Position numbers and translations under genes: made by a program
Shown here: positions 18,488 to 27,596 of the stretch, one piece after another
Numbering within the stretch: the stretch's first letter is position 1
Layout: every line of letters starts with the position of its first letter
Notes under the pieces: generated by a model
Told to the model about the DNA's origin: nothing
The model's database searches: none
What the model saw: only the letters and a program-made list of their open reading frames with translations
Source of the DNA: Paramylibacter kogurei
Lineage (GTDB): Bacteria; Pseudomonadota; Alphaproteobacteria; Rhodobacterales; Rhodobacteraceae
Assembly: GCF_002742285.1 (NCBI RefSeq)
Contig: NZ_MDGM01000012.1
Span: 186,001 to 250,000 of the forward strand
Length of the DNA: 64,000 nt
Direction: 5' to 3'

Positions 18488-19198
18488 TTAGCTTTCTACA
18501 TTGCCAATAAAAATATATCCCGCGCCATAAATCGTTTTGATGATTTGTGGGTTTTGCGGATCATCGCGCAGCTTGGTGCGCAATCGCGATACGCGCACGT
18601 CAATTGCACGGTCAAAATTTTCACCCGCCGTTTGATCCAATGCGGTGAATATCTGATCGCGGGTAATCAAACGATTTGGTGCATCCAAAAAGATGCGTAA
18701 AACCTTGCTTTCTGCGTGGGATAAATCCTGCGTTTTGCCATTTTCATCTGTCAGCCGATATTGTTCAAAATCCGCGGTCCAGCCAGAAAAACGCACGACT
18801 TGTGATGCGGTTTCAACGGTTTTTTGCGTGTTGCGGCGCAACAGGGCGCGCACGCGGGCCACAACTTCTGCGGTTTCAAAGGGTTTGGTGATATAATCAT
18901 CTGCACCCAATTCCAGCCCGATAATTTTATCCTGCACCAAATTGCGCCCTGATATGATGATCACCGCCGCACCACTTTCCAATGCCAAACGATTGACCAA
19001 GGCCAAGCCGTCCTTATCTGGCAGGCCCAAATCCACCAAGCATACATCGGGGGATAATGTGCGAATTGCGCGTTCAAAATCACCAGATCGACCAAAGCTT
19101 TTGGTATCATACCCCGCATCTTGGAGCGCGGTGGATAACATTTCACGAATTTCGGGGCTGTCGTCCAGAATTGTGATCAAGGATTTTTGCGGGGTCAT
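18488..19198 (-). CDS. OmpR-family response regulator
   Basis: 236 aa. Receiver domain with acidic pair D12-D13, phosphoacceptor D56 (CLVDLGLPDKDG) and K105 (DYITKPFE). A winged-helix DNA-binding domain follows from about residue 135: LSHAESKVLRIFLDAPNRLI and the recognition helix region RAIDVRVSRLRTKLRDD. The start overlaps the end of the kinase gene by four bases, so it is the cognate regulator. Targets are probably the neighbouring fghA and/or the divergent acyl-CoA synthetase/ABC operon, which is inference from position. Confidence 0.93.
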   Translation of the reverse strand: MTPQKSLITILDDSPEIREMLSTALQDAGYDTKSFGRSGDFERAIRTLSPDVCLVDLGLPDKDGLALVNRLALESGAAVIIISGRNLVQDKIIGLELGADDYITKPFETAEVVARVRALLRRNTQKTVETASQVVRFSGWTADFEQYRLTDENGKTQDLSHAESKVLRIFLDAPNRLITRDQIFTALDQTAGENFDRAIDVRVSRLRTKLRDDPQNPQIIKTIYGAGYIFIGNVES

Positions 19199-21117
19199 TT
19201 TGAAATACTTTGGAACATGTGTTGCAGTTCTTCTTGGCTAAACGGTTTCCCAAGCAAAGGGAATGTTGCGCGTGCCTTTTGTCGAATTTTATCGCTTTGC
19301 GGTAATCCTGTGACAATCAAAACGGGGGTGTCTTGATCAGAATCGCGCATATGCTGTGCCAAATCAAAACCAGTCATATCCCCGGCCAGCATTAAATCGG
19401 TCACAACATGGGTCAGGTTTGGAATTTTAAGTAATCCCATTGCTTCTTCGCCACTTTTGGCTTCGATCACCGAATGACCCATTTCGCGCAGATATCCCCG
19501 CACGGTTTGGCGAATTTCATCGGTGTCTTCTACCAATAAAACTAGCCCATCTGGCACGATTTCCGCTTCGCGATAAGGGATTTGGATTTTGACAAATCCT
19601 CCCTGATCGTGATTGCCAATGCGGGCATGGCCATCGCTTACTTTGGCGTAATCAAACACGGTGGATAATCCCAAACCGCGCCCAGCATTGTTTTTCTTGG
19701 TGGTGTAAAACGGTGCAAAAGCATTGGATAATGCATCATCGCTGAAACCTGGACCTGTGTCAGAAACGCTAAACTCCAACCAATTTTCATGCACATATTG
19801 TATCGTGACACGAATAAGTCCGTTGCCGTTCATCGCCTCTGATGCGTTTAAAACCAAATTCAACAGCGCATCTTGGGTAAAACCCTGATCCAGCAATATC
19901 GTTTTATCGCCCAATAAATTCACAATTTCCAAGGTGACATCTGTGGGGATCGCGGCATGTGCCAATTGTGAAAAACTTTTGATAAAATCGGGAAGTTTCA
20001 CCGCCCCAAGCCGCAGATTGCGCCGCGCAGAAATATTGGACAACCCTTCCAATAACGCCCCACCGCGTAGTGCCGCAGATTTTGTCGTTTCCACAATTTC
20101 ACTAATATTTTTGGGCAGTGAATCCATTGCTTCTAATTTGTTTTGCTGACCCAAAATAATTGTAAGCAAATTGGCAAAATCATGTGCTAGACCGCTGGTT
20201 AATTGCGCCGCCAATTCGCGCCGGCGCGCATGGGTCAATGCCTCGCGGGCTTGGGATTCTGCGGTGATATCCATCGACAAAAGATATACACCGTCCACCT
20301 CGCCATCGGGATTGATATCAGGTGTGAATGCCACACGCACCTTGCGGTTATCCGCAGGCAGTGCGAATTCAAAAACGCTGGGCACACCATTTAATGCATC
20401 ATTAAAATAAGGGAGGATATGGGCATATGCCTCTGATCCAAGAGCCTGTTCAAAATGCATACCAACAATATCGTCTGGGCGGTTTGGTACAACCGTGCCC
20501 AATTTGCGATTGGTATAGGTATAATACCCATTTATATCCACATGCGCCAAATGTGCGGGCATCATTTGCGCGGTCATTTGGGTGCGCGCCTCTGATTCCG
20601 TTAATTCGCGCTTTGCTTCTTCTAATGCGGTGATGCTGGCTTGTAATGCGCGGTTGGTGTGTTCCAATTCTTGGCTGCGTTCGATGAGCTTTGCGGTGAG
20701 TTCATCAGAGCGCCCGCGCAACATGTCTTCTTGGCGATGAATTTCGGTGATGTCGGTGTAAACCGTTACCCACCCACCTTGGCGAAGCGGGCTGCCTTCG
20801 ACGGAAATATGCATACCATTGTCGCGCACACGTTCAACATAGTGGGGTTGAAAATCCCGTGCCTGTTCCACGCGTTCGCGCACAAATTCTTCGACATCAT
20901 CCACCACGCCGTAATCGCCGCTGGTTGCCAGATAGCGAATGGTATCAGCAAAATCCGCACCCCGTTCCAACAGGTTTTGTGGCAGGCCGAACATATCCTT
21001 GAACCGTTGATTGCACACAACCAGACGCAAATCGCCATCATAAATCGAAATTGCTTGTTTGATCAGGTTTAACCCTGATTGGGTCATTTCGCTGATATCT
21101 TGCCTGCTGCGTTTCAT
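19195..21117 (-). CDS. Hybrid PAS sensor histidine kinase with C-terminal receiver
   Basis: 640 aa, soluble (no membrane segment). Order: PAS domain 1 (about 12-125, ending VTVYTDITEIHRQED), coiled-coil linker (130-180), PAS domain 2 (about 182-290), HisKA phosphoacceptor box with H312 (SGLAHDFANLLTII), HATPase (N-box LLNLVLNASEA, DTGPGF, GRGLGLS at 479-485), and a receiver domain (525-640) with E530/D531, D574 and K624. The usual HDFNN reads HDFAN here. Such cytosolic PAS-PAS kinases sense intracellular metabolites or redox; the signal is unknown. Divergent from the acyl-CoA synthetase operon, and co-transcribed with the regulator and fghA. No strong ribosome binding site at 21117; Met11 (21087) is an alternative start. 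Confidence 0.9.
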   Translation of the reverse strand: MKRSRQDISEMTQSGLNLIKQAISIYDGDLRLVVCNQRFKDMFGLPQNLLERGADFADTIRYLATSGDYGVVDDVEEFVRERVEQARDFQPHYVERVRDNGMHISVEGSPLRQGGWVTVYTDITEIHRQEDMLRGRSDELTAKLIERSQELEHTNRALQASITALEEAKRELTESEARTQMTAQMMPAHLAHVDINGYYTYTNRKLGTVVPNRPDDIVGMHFEQALGSEAYAHILPYFNDALNGVPSVFEFALPADNRKVRVAFTPDINPDGEVDGVYLLSMDITAESQAREALTHARRRELAAQLTSGLAHDFANLLTIILGQQNKLEAMDSLPKNISEIVETTKSAALRGGALLEGLSNISARRNLRLGAVKLPDFIKSFSQLAHAAIPTDVTLEIVNLLGDKTILLDQGFTQDALLNLVLNASEAMNGNGLIRVTIQYVHENWLEFSVSDTGPGFSDDALSNAFAPFYTTKKNNAGRGLGLSTVFDYAKVSDGHARIGNHDQGGFVKIQIPYREAEIVPDGLVLLVEDTDEIRQTVRGYLREMGHSVIEAKSGEEAMGLLKIPNLTHVVTDLMLAGDMTGFDLAQHMRDSDQDTPVLIVTGLPQSDKIRQKARATFPLLGKPFSQEELQHMFQSISK

Positions 21118-21158
21118 GGCATATCGGTATCATTGGGCGACACAGAATGACCAGTGAT

Positions 21159-21214
21159 TTTGCAAAAAATTTGCGTTGATACAATTCGTTACATTTGCGA
21201 AAAATTTTTGCAAA
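21159..21214. promoter_or_regulatory. TTTGCAAA-type repeat cluster, candidate ScfR/RamB-like operator
   Basis: Two pairs of half-sites: TTTGCAAA (21159-21166) and TTTGCGTT (21170-21177), then TTTGCGAA (21194-21201) and TTTGCAAA (21207-21214). They sit in the 177-base gap between the sensor kinase (minus) and the acyl-CoA synthetase (plus). TTTGCAAA pairs are the described target of short-chain fatty acyl-CoA regulators (ScfR family: RamB, PccR). Half-site spacing here is 3 and 5 bases, so this is a near match, not a perfect one. Confidence 0.5.
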
Positions 21215-21294
21215 ACTGAAATGTCAGCGTAACCTTGAGGAATAGCACAGGGATTCGGCCCCTGTGCACGTCTGACAAGACGCTGGGAGGAAAT

Positions 21295-23256
21295 ATGTCC
21301 GAGACTATGGGTGATCCACAATTGGATACCGTGCCTAAATTATTGGCGCGAAACGCAAAAATGTACGGGGATTCCCCAGCATATCGCGAAAAAGAATTTG
21401 GAATCTGGCAAAGCTGGACTTGGGCGCAAACCGCAAAAGAGGTGCACGCGCTCGCACTTGGGTTTTTAACCCTTGGTATTAAACAAGGCGATCACATCGC
21501 CATTGTCGGGCGCAATCGTCCGCATTTTTATTGGTCAATGTTGGCGGCGCAATCGGTGGGCGCAATACCTGTCCCATTGTACAAAGACGCGGTTGCTGAT
21601 GAAATGGCATTTGTTTTGGATCACTGTTCTGCGCGTCTTGTCGTGGCAGAGGATCAGGAACAAGTCGATAAAATGATCGATGTCAAAGATCAGTTGCCCA
21701 ATCTGGCCAATATCATTTTTTTGGATCCGCGTGGCATGCGTAAATATGATCGCGAAGCGTTGTTCGATTTCACGGATGTTCAGGCCAAAGGTTTGGCAAA
21801 GGCCGCTGAATTGCAGGGCGAATTGGATGCACGATTGGCTGCGCCAAATTACGATGATACCTGTGTGATGCTCTATACATCGGGTACAACAGGGCGCCCC
21901 AAAGGTGTGGTTTTATCCAATCGCAACATTATTGAAACAGGTAAAAATACATCTGAATTTGACAGCCTGAAACACACTGATTCCGTGTTGGCCTATCTGC
22001 CGATGGCGTGGGTTGGTGATTTTATCTTTTCGATTTCACAGGCTTACTGGTCTGGGTTTTGCGTCGCGTGCCCCGAAAGCGAAAGCACGATGCAGGATGA
22101 CCTACGCGAATTGGGCCCAACATATTTCTTTGCGCCACCTCGCTATTTCGAAGGCGTGCTAACATCTGTGCAAATCCGCATGGAAGATGCCGGCAAATTT
22201 AAACAACGGTTGTTTAAATGGGGCATGAATGTCGCCAAAGAAGTGGGGCCAAACCTGTTGGATGGGAAATCCGTTGGGCTTGGTGATCGCATCAAATACC
22301 AAATGGCAAAATTGTTTGTGACAGGCCCGCTGAAAAACACGCTTGGTCTGTCATGTGTGCGTCTTGGCTACACCGCGGGCGAGGCAATCGGGCCTGAGAT
22401 TTTCGATTTCTACCGCTCGCTTGGCATAAACCTTAAACAGCTTTACGGCCAAACCGAAGCCTCTGTTTTCATCACCCAACAACCCGATGGACAGGTACGT
22501 GCCGATACGGTTGGCATCCCATCACCAGGTGTTGAATTGAAAATCGCTGAAAACGGCGAGGTATTTTACCGATCATCGGGCACATTTGTCCGATATCACA
22601 AAAACCCAGAAAGCACCGCAGACACCAAAGATGCCCAAGGTTGGGTTGCCACAGGTGATGCAGGTTTCATCGAAAAAGAATCTGGCCATTTGCGCATCAT
22701 TGATCGCGCAAAGGATGTTGGAAAAATGAAAGACGGGTCAATGTTTGCCCCCAAATTCGTTGAAAACAAGCTCAAGTTTTTTGCCAATATTTTGGAATGT
22801 GTGGTGTTTGGGAACGGGCGCGAAATGTGCACTGCATTCATCAATATTGATCTCACGGCCGTTGGTAACTGGGCAGAGCGGAACAACATCGCCTATTCAT
22901 CATACCAAGAATTGGCTGCACATCCCGAAGTGTACAAAATGATCCAATCCCATGTGGAAGAGGTGAACGCATCGGTTGCACAGGATGAAATGTTATCGGG
23001 TTGTCAAATTCATCGGTTCCTGATCTTGCACAAAGAACTGGATGCGGATGATGGCGAATTGACCCGCACGCAAAAGGTACGCCGCAACATTATCGCGGAA
23101 AAATACGACGATCTGTTGACCGCATTGTTCGACGGCAGCACCGAAATTTCCACCAAAACCGAAGTCACATACGAAGACGGTCGCAAAGGTTCCATTTCCG
23201 CGACGCTTGAAATTCGTGATGCTGCGGTTTTTGAACGCGCAAAGGTGGCGGCATGA
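21295..23256 (+). CDS. AMP-dependent acyl-CoA synthetase, long-chain type
   Basis: 653 aa. Start at 21295 follows GGGAGG. ATP/AMP-binding P-loop CVMLYTSGTTGRPKGVVLSN, then YGQTEASVFIT (AMP motif) and the hinge VATGDAGFIEKESGHLRIID (motif D-x-x-x). Ligases of this type activate a carboxylic acid to its acyl-CoA via an acyl-adenylate. It is the first gene of a six- or seven-gene unit with a complete branched-chain-type ABC importer: its stop overlaps livG by ATGA. The natural inference is that the imported substrate is a carboxylic acid that is activated on entry. Chain type (fatty, aromatic or branched) cannot be decided from sequence alone. Confidence 0.88.
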   Translation: MSETMGDPQLDTVPKLLARNAKMYGDSPAYREKEFGIWQSWTWAQTAKEVHALALGFLTLGIKQGDHIAIVGRNRPHFYWSMLAAQSVGAIPVPLYKDAVADEMAFVLDHCSARLVVAEDQEQVDKMIDVKDQLPNLANIIFLDPRGMRKYDREALFDFTDVQAKGLAKAAELQGELDARLAAPNYDDTCVMLYTSGTTGRPKGVVLSNRNIIETGKNTSEFDSLKHTDSVLAYLPMAWVGDFIFSISQAYWSGFCVACPESESTMQDDLRELGPTYFFAPPRYFEGVLTSVQIRMEDAGKFKQRLFKWGMNVAKEVGPNLLDGKSVGLGDRIKYQMAKLFVTGPLKNTLGLSCVRLGYTAGEAIGPEIFDFYRSLGINLKQLYGQTEASVFITQQPDGQVRADTVGIPSPGVELKIAENGEVFYRSSGTFVRYHKNPESTADTKDAQGWVATGDAGFIEKESGHLRIIDRAKDVGKMKDGSMFAPKFVENKLKFFANILECVVFGNGREMCTAFINIDLTAVGNWAERNNIAYSSYQELAAHPEVYKMIQSHVEEVNASVAQDEMLSGCQIHRFLILHKELDADDGELTRTQKVRRNIIAEKYDDLLTALFDGSTEISTKTEVTYEDGRKGSISATLEIRDAAVFERAKVAA

Positions 23257-24068
23257 ACGCGATAGACAGCTATATCACCCCAGACGGGCGCACCATTGGT
23301 GCCCCTGTGATGGAAATGAAAAATATCACGCTGCGTTTTGGCGGCGTTGTTGCGATCAAGGATATTTCCTTTGATATCCGCGAAGGCGAAATTCGCGCGA
23401 TCATCGGGCCAAATGGTGCGGGCAAATCATCCATGTTAAATGTGATGAACGGGTTTTATCACCCCCAAGAAGGCGAAGTCCATTTTCGCGGTGAAAAACG
23501 TGGCCCCATGCGCCCGCATCAAATTGCACATCAAGGTATCGCACGCACATTCCAAAACATCGCGTTGTTCAAGGGCATGTCGACCCTTGATAATATCATG
23601 ACGGGGCGATTGACTCATATGAAAACGGGCATGTTTTCCCAAATCAAATGGTGGGGTGCGGCGCAACGCGAAGAAGTTGAAAATCGCGAACTGGTCGAAA
23701 AAATCATCGACTTTTTGGAAATTCAAACCATCCGCAAAACACCTGTTGGTCGCTTGCCTTATGGTTTGCAAAAACGTGTGGAATTGGGGCGTGCATTGGC
23801 GGCAGAACCAAAATTATTGCTGCTTGATGAGCCCATGGCGGGCATGAATGTCGAAGAAAAAGAAGACATGTCGCGCTTTATTCTGGATGTGAATGATGAA
23901 TTTGGTACCACGATTGCCCTGATCGAACATGACATGGGCGTGGTGATGGATATCGCCGATCGTGTCGTGGTTATGGATTACGGTAAGAAAATTGGCGATG
24001 GCACCCCCGAAGAGGTGCGCACAAACCAAGACGTGATCGACGCCTATCTGGGGGTTGCACATGATTAA
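23253..24068 (+). CDS. livG: ABC transporter ATP-binding protein, LivG type
   Basis: 271 aa. Walker A GPNGAGKSS, the LivG-specific GIARTFQNIALFKGMSTLDN, a signature region that reads LPYGLQKRVELGRALA, and Walker B LLLLDEPMAGMN. One of two ATPases of a hydrophobic-amino-acid-transporter (HAAT) family importer, located on the cytoplasmic face. The LSGG signature is degenerate (LPYGLQKR), which is normal in this branch. Overlaps the synthetase gene by four bases. Confidence 0.94.
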   Translation: MNAIDSYITPDGRTIGAPVMEMKNITLRFGGVVAIKDISFDIREGEIRAIIGPNGAGKSSMLNVMNGFYHPQEGEVHFRGEKRGPMRPHQIAHQGIARTFQNIALFKGMSTLDNIMTGRLTHMKTGMFSQIKWWGAAQREEVENRELVEKIIDFLEIQTIRKTPVGRLPYGLQKRVELGRALAAEPKLLLLDEPMAGMNVEEKEDMSRFILDVNDEFGTTIALIEHDMGVVMDIADRVVVMDYGKKIGDGTPEEVRTNQDVIDAYLGVAHD

Positions 24069-24104
24069 TACTCCCCAACGCAATCCCAAGACGAGGGTAA
24101 ATCA

Positions 24105-25103
24105 ATGAGCGCTAATTTCTATTTCGGGGTCGAGGTTTTCCTAAACGGCCTGATGGCAGGGGTGATGTATTCCCTTGTTGCCCTTGGTTTTGTTTTGATT
24201 TTCAAGGCTTCTGGTATTTTCAACTATGCCCAAGGTGTGATGGCGCTGTTTGCAGCGTTGACACTGGTTGGGTTTCAAAATGGACAAATCCCGTTTGCCC
24301 ATCTGATCAATGCGATTTTTGGCACGGATTTACACCATTTTGGCTGGCATATGCCTGCGTTTCTGGCGATCCTATGTGCGCTGGGCGTGATGATATTATT
24401 CGCCTTTATTGTGGAGCGATACATTCTCAAACATTTGGTGAACCAAGAACCGATTATCCTGTTCATGGCGACAATTGGTCTGGCCTATTTCATGGAAGGT
24501 CTGGGTGATCTGATGTGGGGTTCTGACATCAAGAAACTGGATGTCGGCATTCCGCAGGGCGGCAATATCTGGCTTGAGGAAAAAACAGCCTTTTTGGGCG
24601 GCGAAGATTTTTATGGTTTCTATCTGGATAACCTTGATATCTGGGCCACTGTTCTGGCGGCGATCCTTGTGACCAGCCTTGTTTTATTTAGCCAATACAC
24701 CAAAACGGGTCGCGCATTGCGTGCGGTGGCCGATGACCATCAGGCGGCATTGTCGGTTGGTATATCGCTGCGCACAATCTGGGTGATTGTTTGGTCGATT
24801 GCAGGTTTTGTCGCACTGGTTGCGGGGATCATGTGGGGATCCAAATCAGGCGTGCAATTCTCCCTGTCCTTGATCGCGCTCAAGGCATTACCGGTTCTAA
24901 TGCTGGGTGGGTTCACATCCATCCCGGGTGCGATCATCGGCGGGTTGATTATCGGCGTCGGTGAAAAGATGTTTGAATTTCTGATCGGTGCGCCATTCTT
25001 GGGCGGCGCGACAGAAAACTGGTTCGCCTATATGCTGGCATTACTGTTCCTTGTCTTCAGACCCCAAGGTCTGTTTGGCGAAAAAATTATCGAGAGGGTG
25101 TAA
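24105..25103 (+). CDS. livH: Branched-chain-type ABC permease, LivH type
   Basis: 332 aa, strongly hydrophobic with about eight membrane segments. Starts with the typical LivH pattern LNGLMAGVMYSLVALGFVLI and carries FNYAQGVMALFAAL. The EAA-like loop GRALRAVADDHQAALSVGIS is intact, as is GGFTSIPGAIIGGLIIG. Forms the inner-membrane channel with LivM. GAGGG precedes the ATG. An extra hydrophilic loop (about residues 140-170) is longer than in the E. coli protein. Confidence 0.94.
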   Translation: MSANFYFGVEVFLNGLMAGVMYSLVALGFVLIFKASGIFNYAQGVMALFAALTLVGFQNGQIPFAHLINAIFGTDLHHFGWHMPAFLAILCALGVMILFAFIVERYILKHLVNQEPIILFMATIGLAYFMEGLGDLMWGSDIKKLDVGIPQGGNIWLEEKTAFLGGEDFYGFYLDNLDIWATVLAAILVTSLVLFSQYTKTGRALRAVADDHQAALSVGISLRTIWVIVWSIAGFVALVAGIMWGSKSGVQFSLSLIALKALPVLMLGGFTSIPGAIIGGLIIGVGEKMFEFLIGAPFLGGATENWFAYMLALLFLVFRPQGLFGEKIIERV

Positions 25104-25105
25104 TC

Positions 25106-26182
25106 ATGATCTATCGCGAAGCAGGTGATTTCAAAACATCCTATGCCAAGGATCAACAAACATTCCCGATTGCGTTTGATCGCTGGGGTTATTTCATCAC
25201 ATTGGCGTTTGCCTTTTTGGTGGTGCCATTCATCATCAATGATTATTGGATTAACGCGGTTGTGCTTCCGTTCCTGATCTATGCTATTGCGGCGATTGGG
25301 TTGAATATCCTGACGGGATATTGCGGTCAGGTCAGCCTTGGATCGGGTGGGTTTATGGCCGTTGGGGCCTATGCCGCATATAAATTGATGACGGGGTTTC
25401 CTGATCTTAATATCGTCTTTGTGATATTCTTGTCGGGTGGTATTACCGCGCTGGTGGGTATGCTATTTGGCCTGCCATCCTTGCGCATCAAAGGGTTCTA
25501 TTTGGCGGTGGCCACATTGGCCGCGCAATTTTTCCTAGTCTGGCTATTTAACAAGGTGCCGTGGTTTTATAACTATTCCGCATCGGGGCAAATTTCCGCA
25601 CCAGAACGCTCGATATTTGGCTATGCCGTGACGGGTGCGAATGCATTACCTGCGGTCAGCTATCTGTTTTGCCTGTGCTTTGTTGTGATCCTTGCATGGG
25701 CGGCGCGTAACCTGACACGCGGTGCCAATGGGCGCAAATGGATGGCCATTCGCGATATGGATATTGCTGCGGAAATCATCGGGGTGAACCCGTTGAAAAC
25801 CAAGCTGACAGCATTTGGCGTATCCAGCTTTTATATTGGGATTGCGGGGGCGATGTTATTTGCGGTTTACCTTGGCGCGGCCGAGGTTGGCGAAGCATTC
25901 GGAATTTCCAAATCATTCCTGATCTTGTTCATGGTGATTATCGGCGGGTTGGGTTCCATTTTTGGATCATTCGCCGGTGCGGCATTCATGGTATTGATGC
26001 CTGTATTGTTGAAAAACGTCATGGTGGGGCAACTTGGCTGGCCCACGGATTTGGCGGCACATTTTGAATTTGTAATCGTAGGTGGCTTGATCGTTCTGTT
26101 CTTGATCGTCGAACCACATGGTCTTGCGCAATTGTGGCGCTTGGCCAAGGAAAAACTACGTCTTTGGCCCTTCCCACATTAG
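25106..26182 (+). CDS. livM: Branched-chain-type ABC permease, LivM type
   Basis: 358 aa, with a hydrophilic N-terminal stretch of about 30 residues before the first membrane segment. LivM hallmarks: AIAAIGLNILTGYCGQVSLG, FGLPSLRIKGFYLAVATLAA and GANGRKWMAIRDMDIAAEII. Two bases separate it from livH, so they are co-translated. Second half of the membrane channel. The frame overlaps an unused upstream extension of the next gene. Confidence 0.94.
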   Translation: MIYREAGDFKTSYAKDQQTFPIAFDRWGYFITLAFAFLVVPFIINDYWINAVVLPFLIYAIAAIGLNILTGYCGQVSLGSGGFMAVGAYAAYKLMTGFPDLNIVFVIFLSGGITALVGMLFGLPSLRIKGFYLAVATLAAQFFLVWLFNKVPWFYNYSASGQISAPERSIFGYAVTGANALPAVSYLFCLCFVVILAWAARNLTRGANGRKWMAIRDMDIAAEIIGVNPLKTKLTAFGVSSFYIGIAGAMLFAVYLGAAEVGEAFGISKSFLILFMVIIGGLGSIFGSFAGAAFMVLMPVLLKNVMVGQLGWPTDLAAHFEFVIVGGLIVLFLIVEPHGLAQLWRLAKEKLRLWPFPH

Positions 26183-26240
26183 GGCCAAATCATTTGCGCC
26201 TTGGCGCAGAACTTATGTCAACCTTAGGGAGGAAAACGAC

Positions 26241-27527
26241 ATGAAAATGACTAAACTGGCCGCCTTTGCAGCGACCGCAATGACAATGGCAAGCCCTGTG
26301 TTGGCGGATCTTGTGTTCCCGTCGCTCAGCTATCGCACAGGGCCATATGCGGCGGGTGGTATTCCATTTGCTGATGGCTATGCCGACTATTTCACAATGG
26401 TCAACGCACGCGATGGCGGTATTGGCGGTGTACCAATTAAAATGATCGAATGTGAAACGGGCTATAACACCGAAAAAGGTGTGGAATGTTATGAATCAAC
26501 CAAGGGCGAAGGCGCGCTTGTTTATCAACCATTGTCCACAGGTATCACATATCAGTTGATCCCAAAGGTGACGGCAGACGGCATTCCATTGCACACAATG
26601 GGTTACGGTCGTACGTCCGCTGCCAATGGCAAGGTGTTTTCAAACGTGTTTAACTATCCAGCGAACTACTGGAATGGTGCGTCAAACGCGGTGAACCACA
26701 TTTTGGATTTGAATGGTGGTGACATTAACGGCAAAACAATTGCACTTGTTTATCACAACTCTGCCTATGGTAAGGAACCAATCCGCACCTTGGAAGAATT
26801 GTCCAAAAAGCATGGGTTCAAGCTGAGCCTTCTTGCAGTGGATCACCCAGGCCAAGAGCAGAAATCACAATGGCTTCAAATTCGCCGCGAAAAGCCCGAT
26901 TACGTGGTGATGTACGGTTGGGGTGTGATGAACCAAGTTGCCGTGCAAGAGGCGGCAAATATCCGTTTCCCAATGGAAAACTTCATCGGCATCTGGTGGT
27001 CAGGTGGTGAACATGACGTTCTGCCAGCGGGCGATGCGGCCAATGGTTACAAGGCATTAACATTCCACGGTGTTGGCAAAGACTATCCAGTTTTTGCAGA
27101 CGTTCAAAAATACGTTGTGGAACCGGGTAATGCTGCGGGTGCAGGCGATCAAATCGGCACAGCAGTTTATAACCGCGGTTTCTATGCGGCGATGTTGGCG
27201 GTAGAGGCCGCAAAAACAGCCCAAGAAATCCATGGTGTAAAAGACATCACTCCGGCAATGATGCGTGACGGTATGGAAGCATTGGTCATTGACGAGGCGA
27301 AGATGACCGCCCTTGGCATGCCAAACTTTGGCCCGTCATTTAGCGTGTCTTGTGAAAACCACGGCGGCCCAGGTTTGGGTGGCGTGGCACAGTGGGATGC
27401 TGGCGCGAAGGAATGGAAATTGATTTCCGATTTCGCCCCATCTGACATGGAAGTGATTGGCGATTTGATCGTTGAAGACAGCATGGCATTCGCCGCTGAA
27501 AACAACATCGAAGAACGCTGTAAATAA
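26241..27527 (+). CDS. ABC transporter substrate-binding protein, LivK/HAAT type
   Basis: 428 aa. Start at 26241 follows GGGAGG; the frame to 26118 lies inside livM. Signal peptide of about 22 residues ending SPVLA. Periplasmic type I binding fold (Peripla_BP_6): FPSLSYRTGPYAAGGIPFAD at the mature N-terminus, KTIALVYHNSAYGKEPIR, and paired cysteines near the C-terminus. The length is above LivK (about 370) and like the binding proteins found beside acyl-CoA ligases, which tend to bind carboxylates. Flanked by hairpins on both sides (26176-26211 region and 27545-27569), as is usual for an abundant binding-protein mRNA. Confidence 0.92.
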   Translation: MKMTKLAAFAATAMTMASPVLADLVFPSLSYRTGPYAAGGIPFADGYADYFTMVNARDGGIGGVPIKMIECETGYNTEKGVECYESTKGEGALVYQPLSTGITYQLIPKVTADGIPLHTMGYGRTSAANGKVFSNVFNYPANYWNGASNAVNHILDLNGGDINGKTIALVYHNSAYGKEPIRTLEELSKKHGFKLSLLAVDHPGQEQKSQWLQIRREKPDYVVMYGWGVMNQVAVQEAANIRFPMENFIGIWWSGGEHDVLPAGDAANGYKALTFHGVGKDYPVFADVQKYVVEPGNAAGAGDQIGTAVYNRGFYAAMLAVEAAKTAQEIHGVKDITPAMMRDGMEALVIDEAKMTALGMPNFGPSFSVSCENHGGPGLGGVAQWDAGAKEWKLISDFAPSDMEVIGDLIVEDSMAFAAENNIEERCK

Positions 27528-27544
27528 GCAAATCAAAAACCAAC

Positions 27545-27569
27545 GCCCTTGGCCCATGCGGCCAAGGGC
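27545..27569 (+). other. Perfect stem-loop between binding-protein and livF genes
   Basis: GCCCTTGGCC pairs perfectly with GGCCAAGGGC (10 bp, loop CATGC), 17 bases after the binding-protein stop. No U run follows, so it is more likely an mRNA-stabilising or attenuating hairpin that sets binding-protein expression above livF than a full terminator. Confidence 0.65.
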
Positions 27570-27596
27570 ACCGCTAAATAAAGGGTTTTGTGAACC

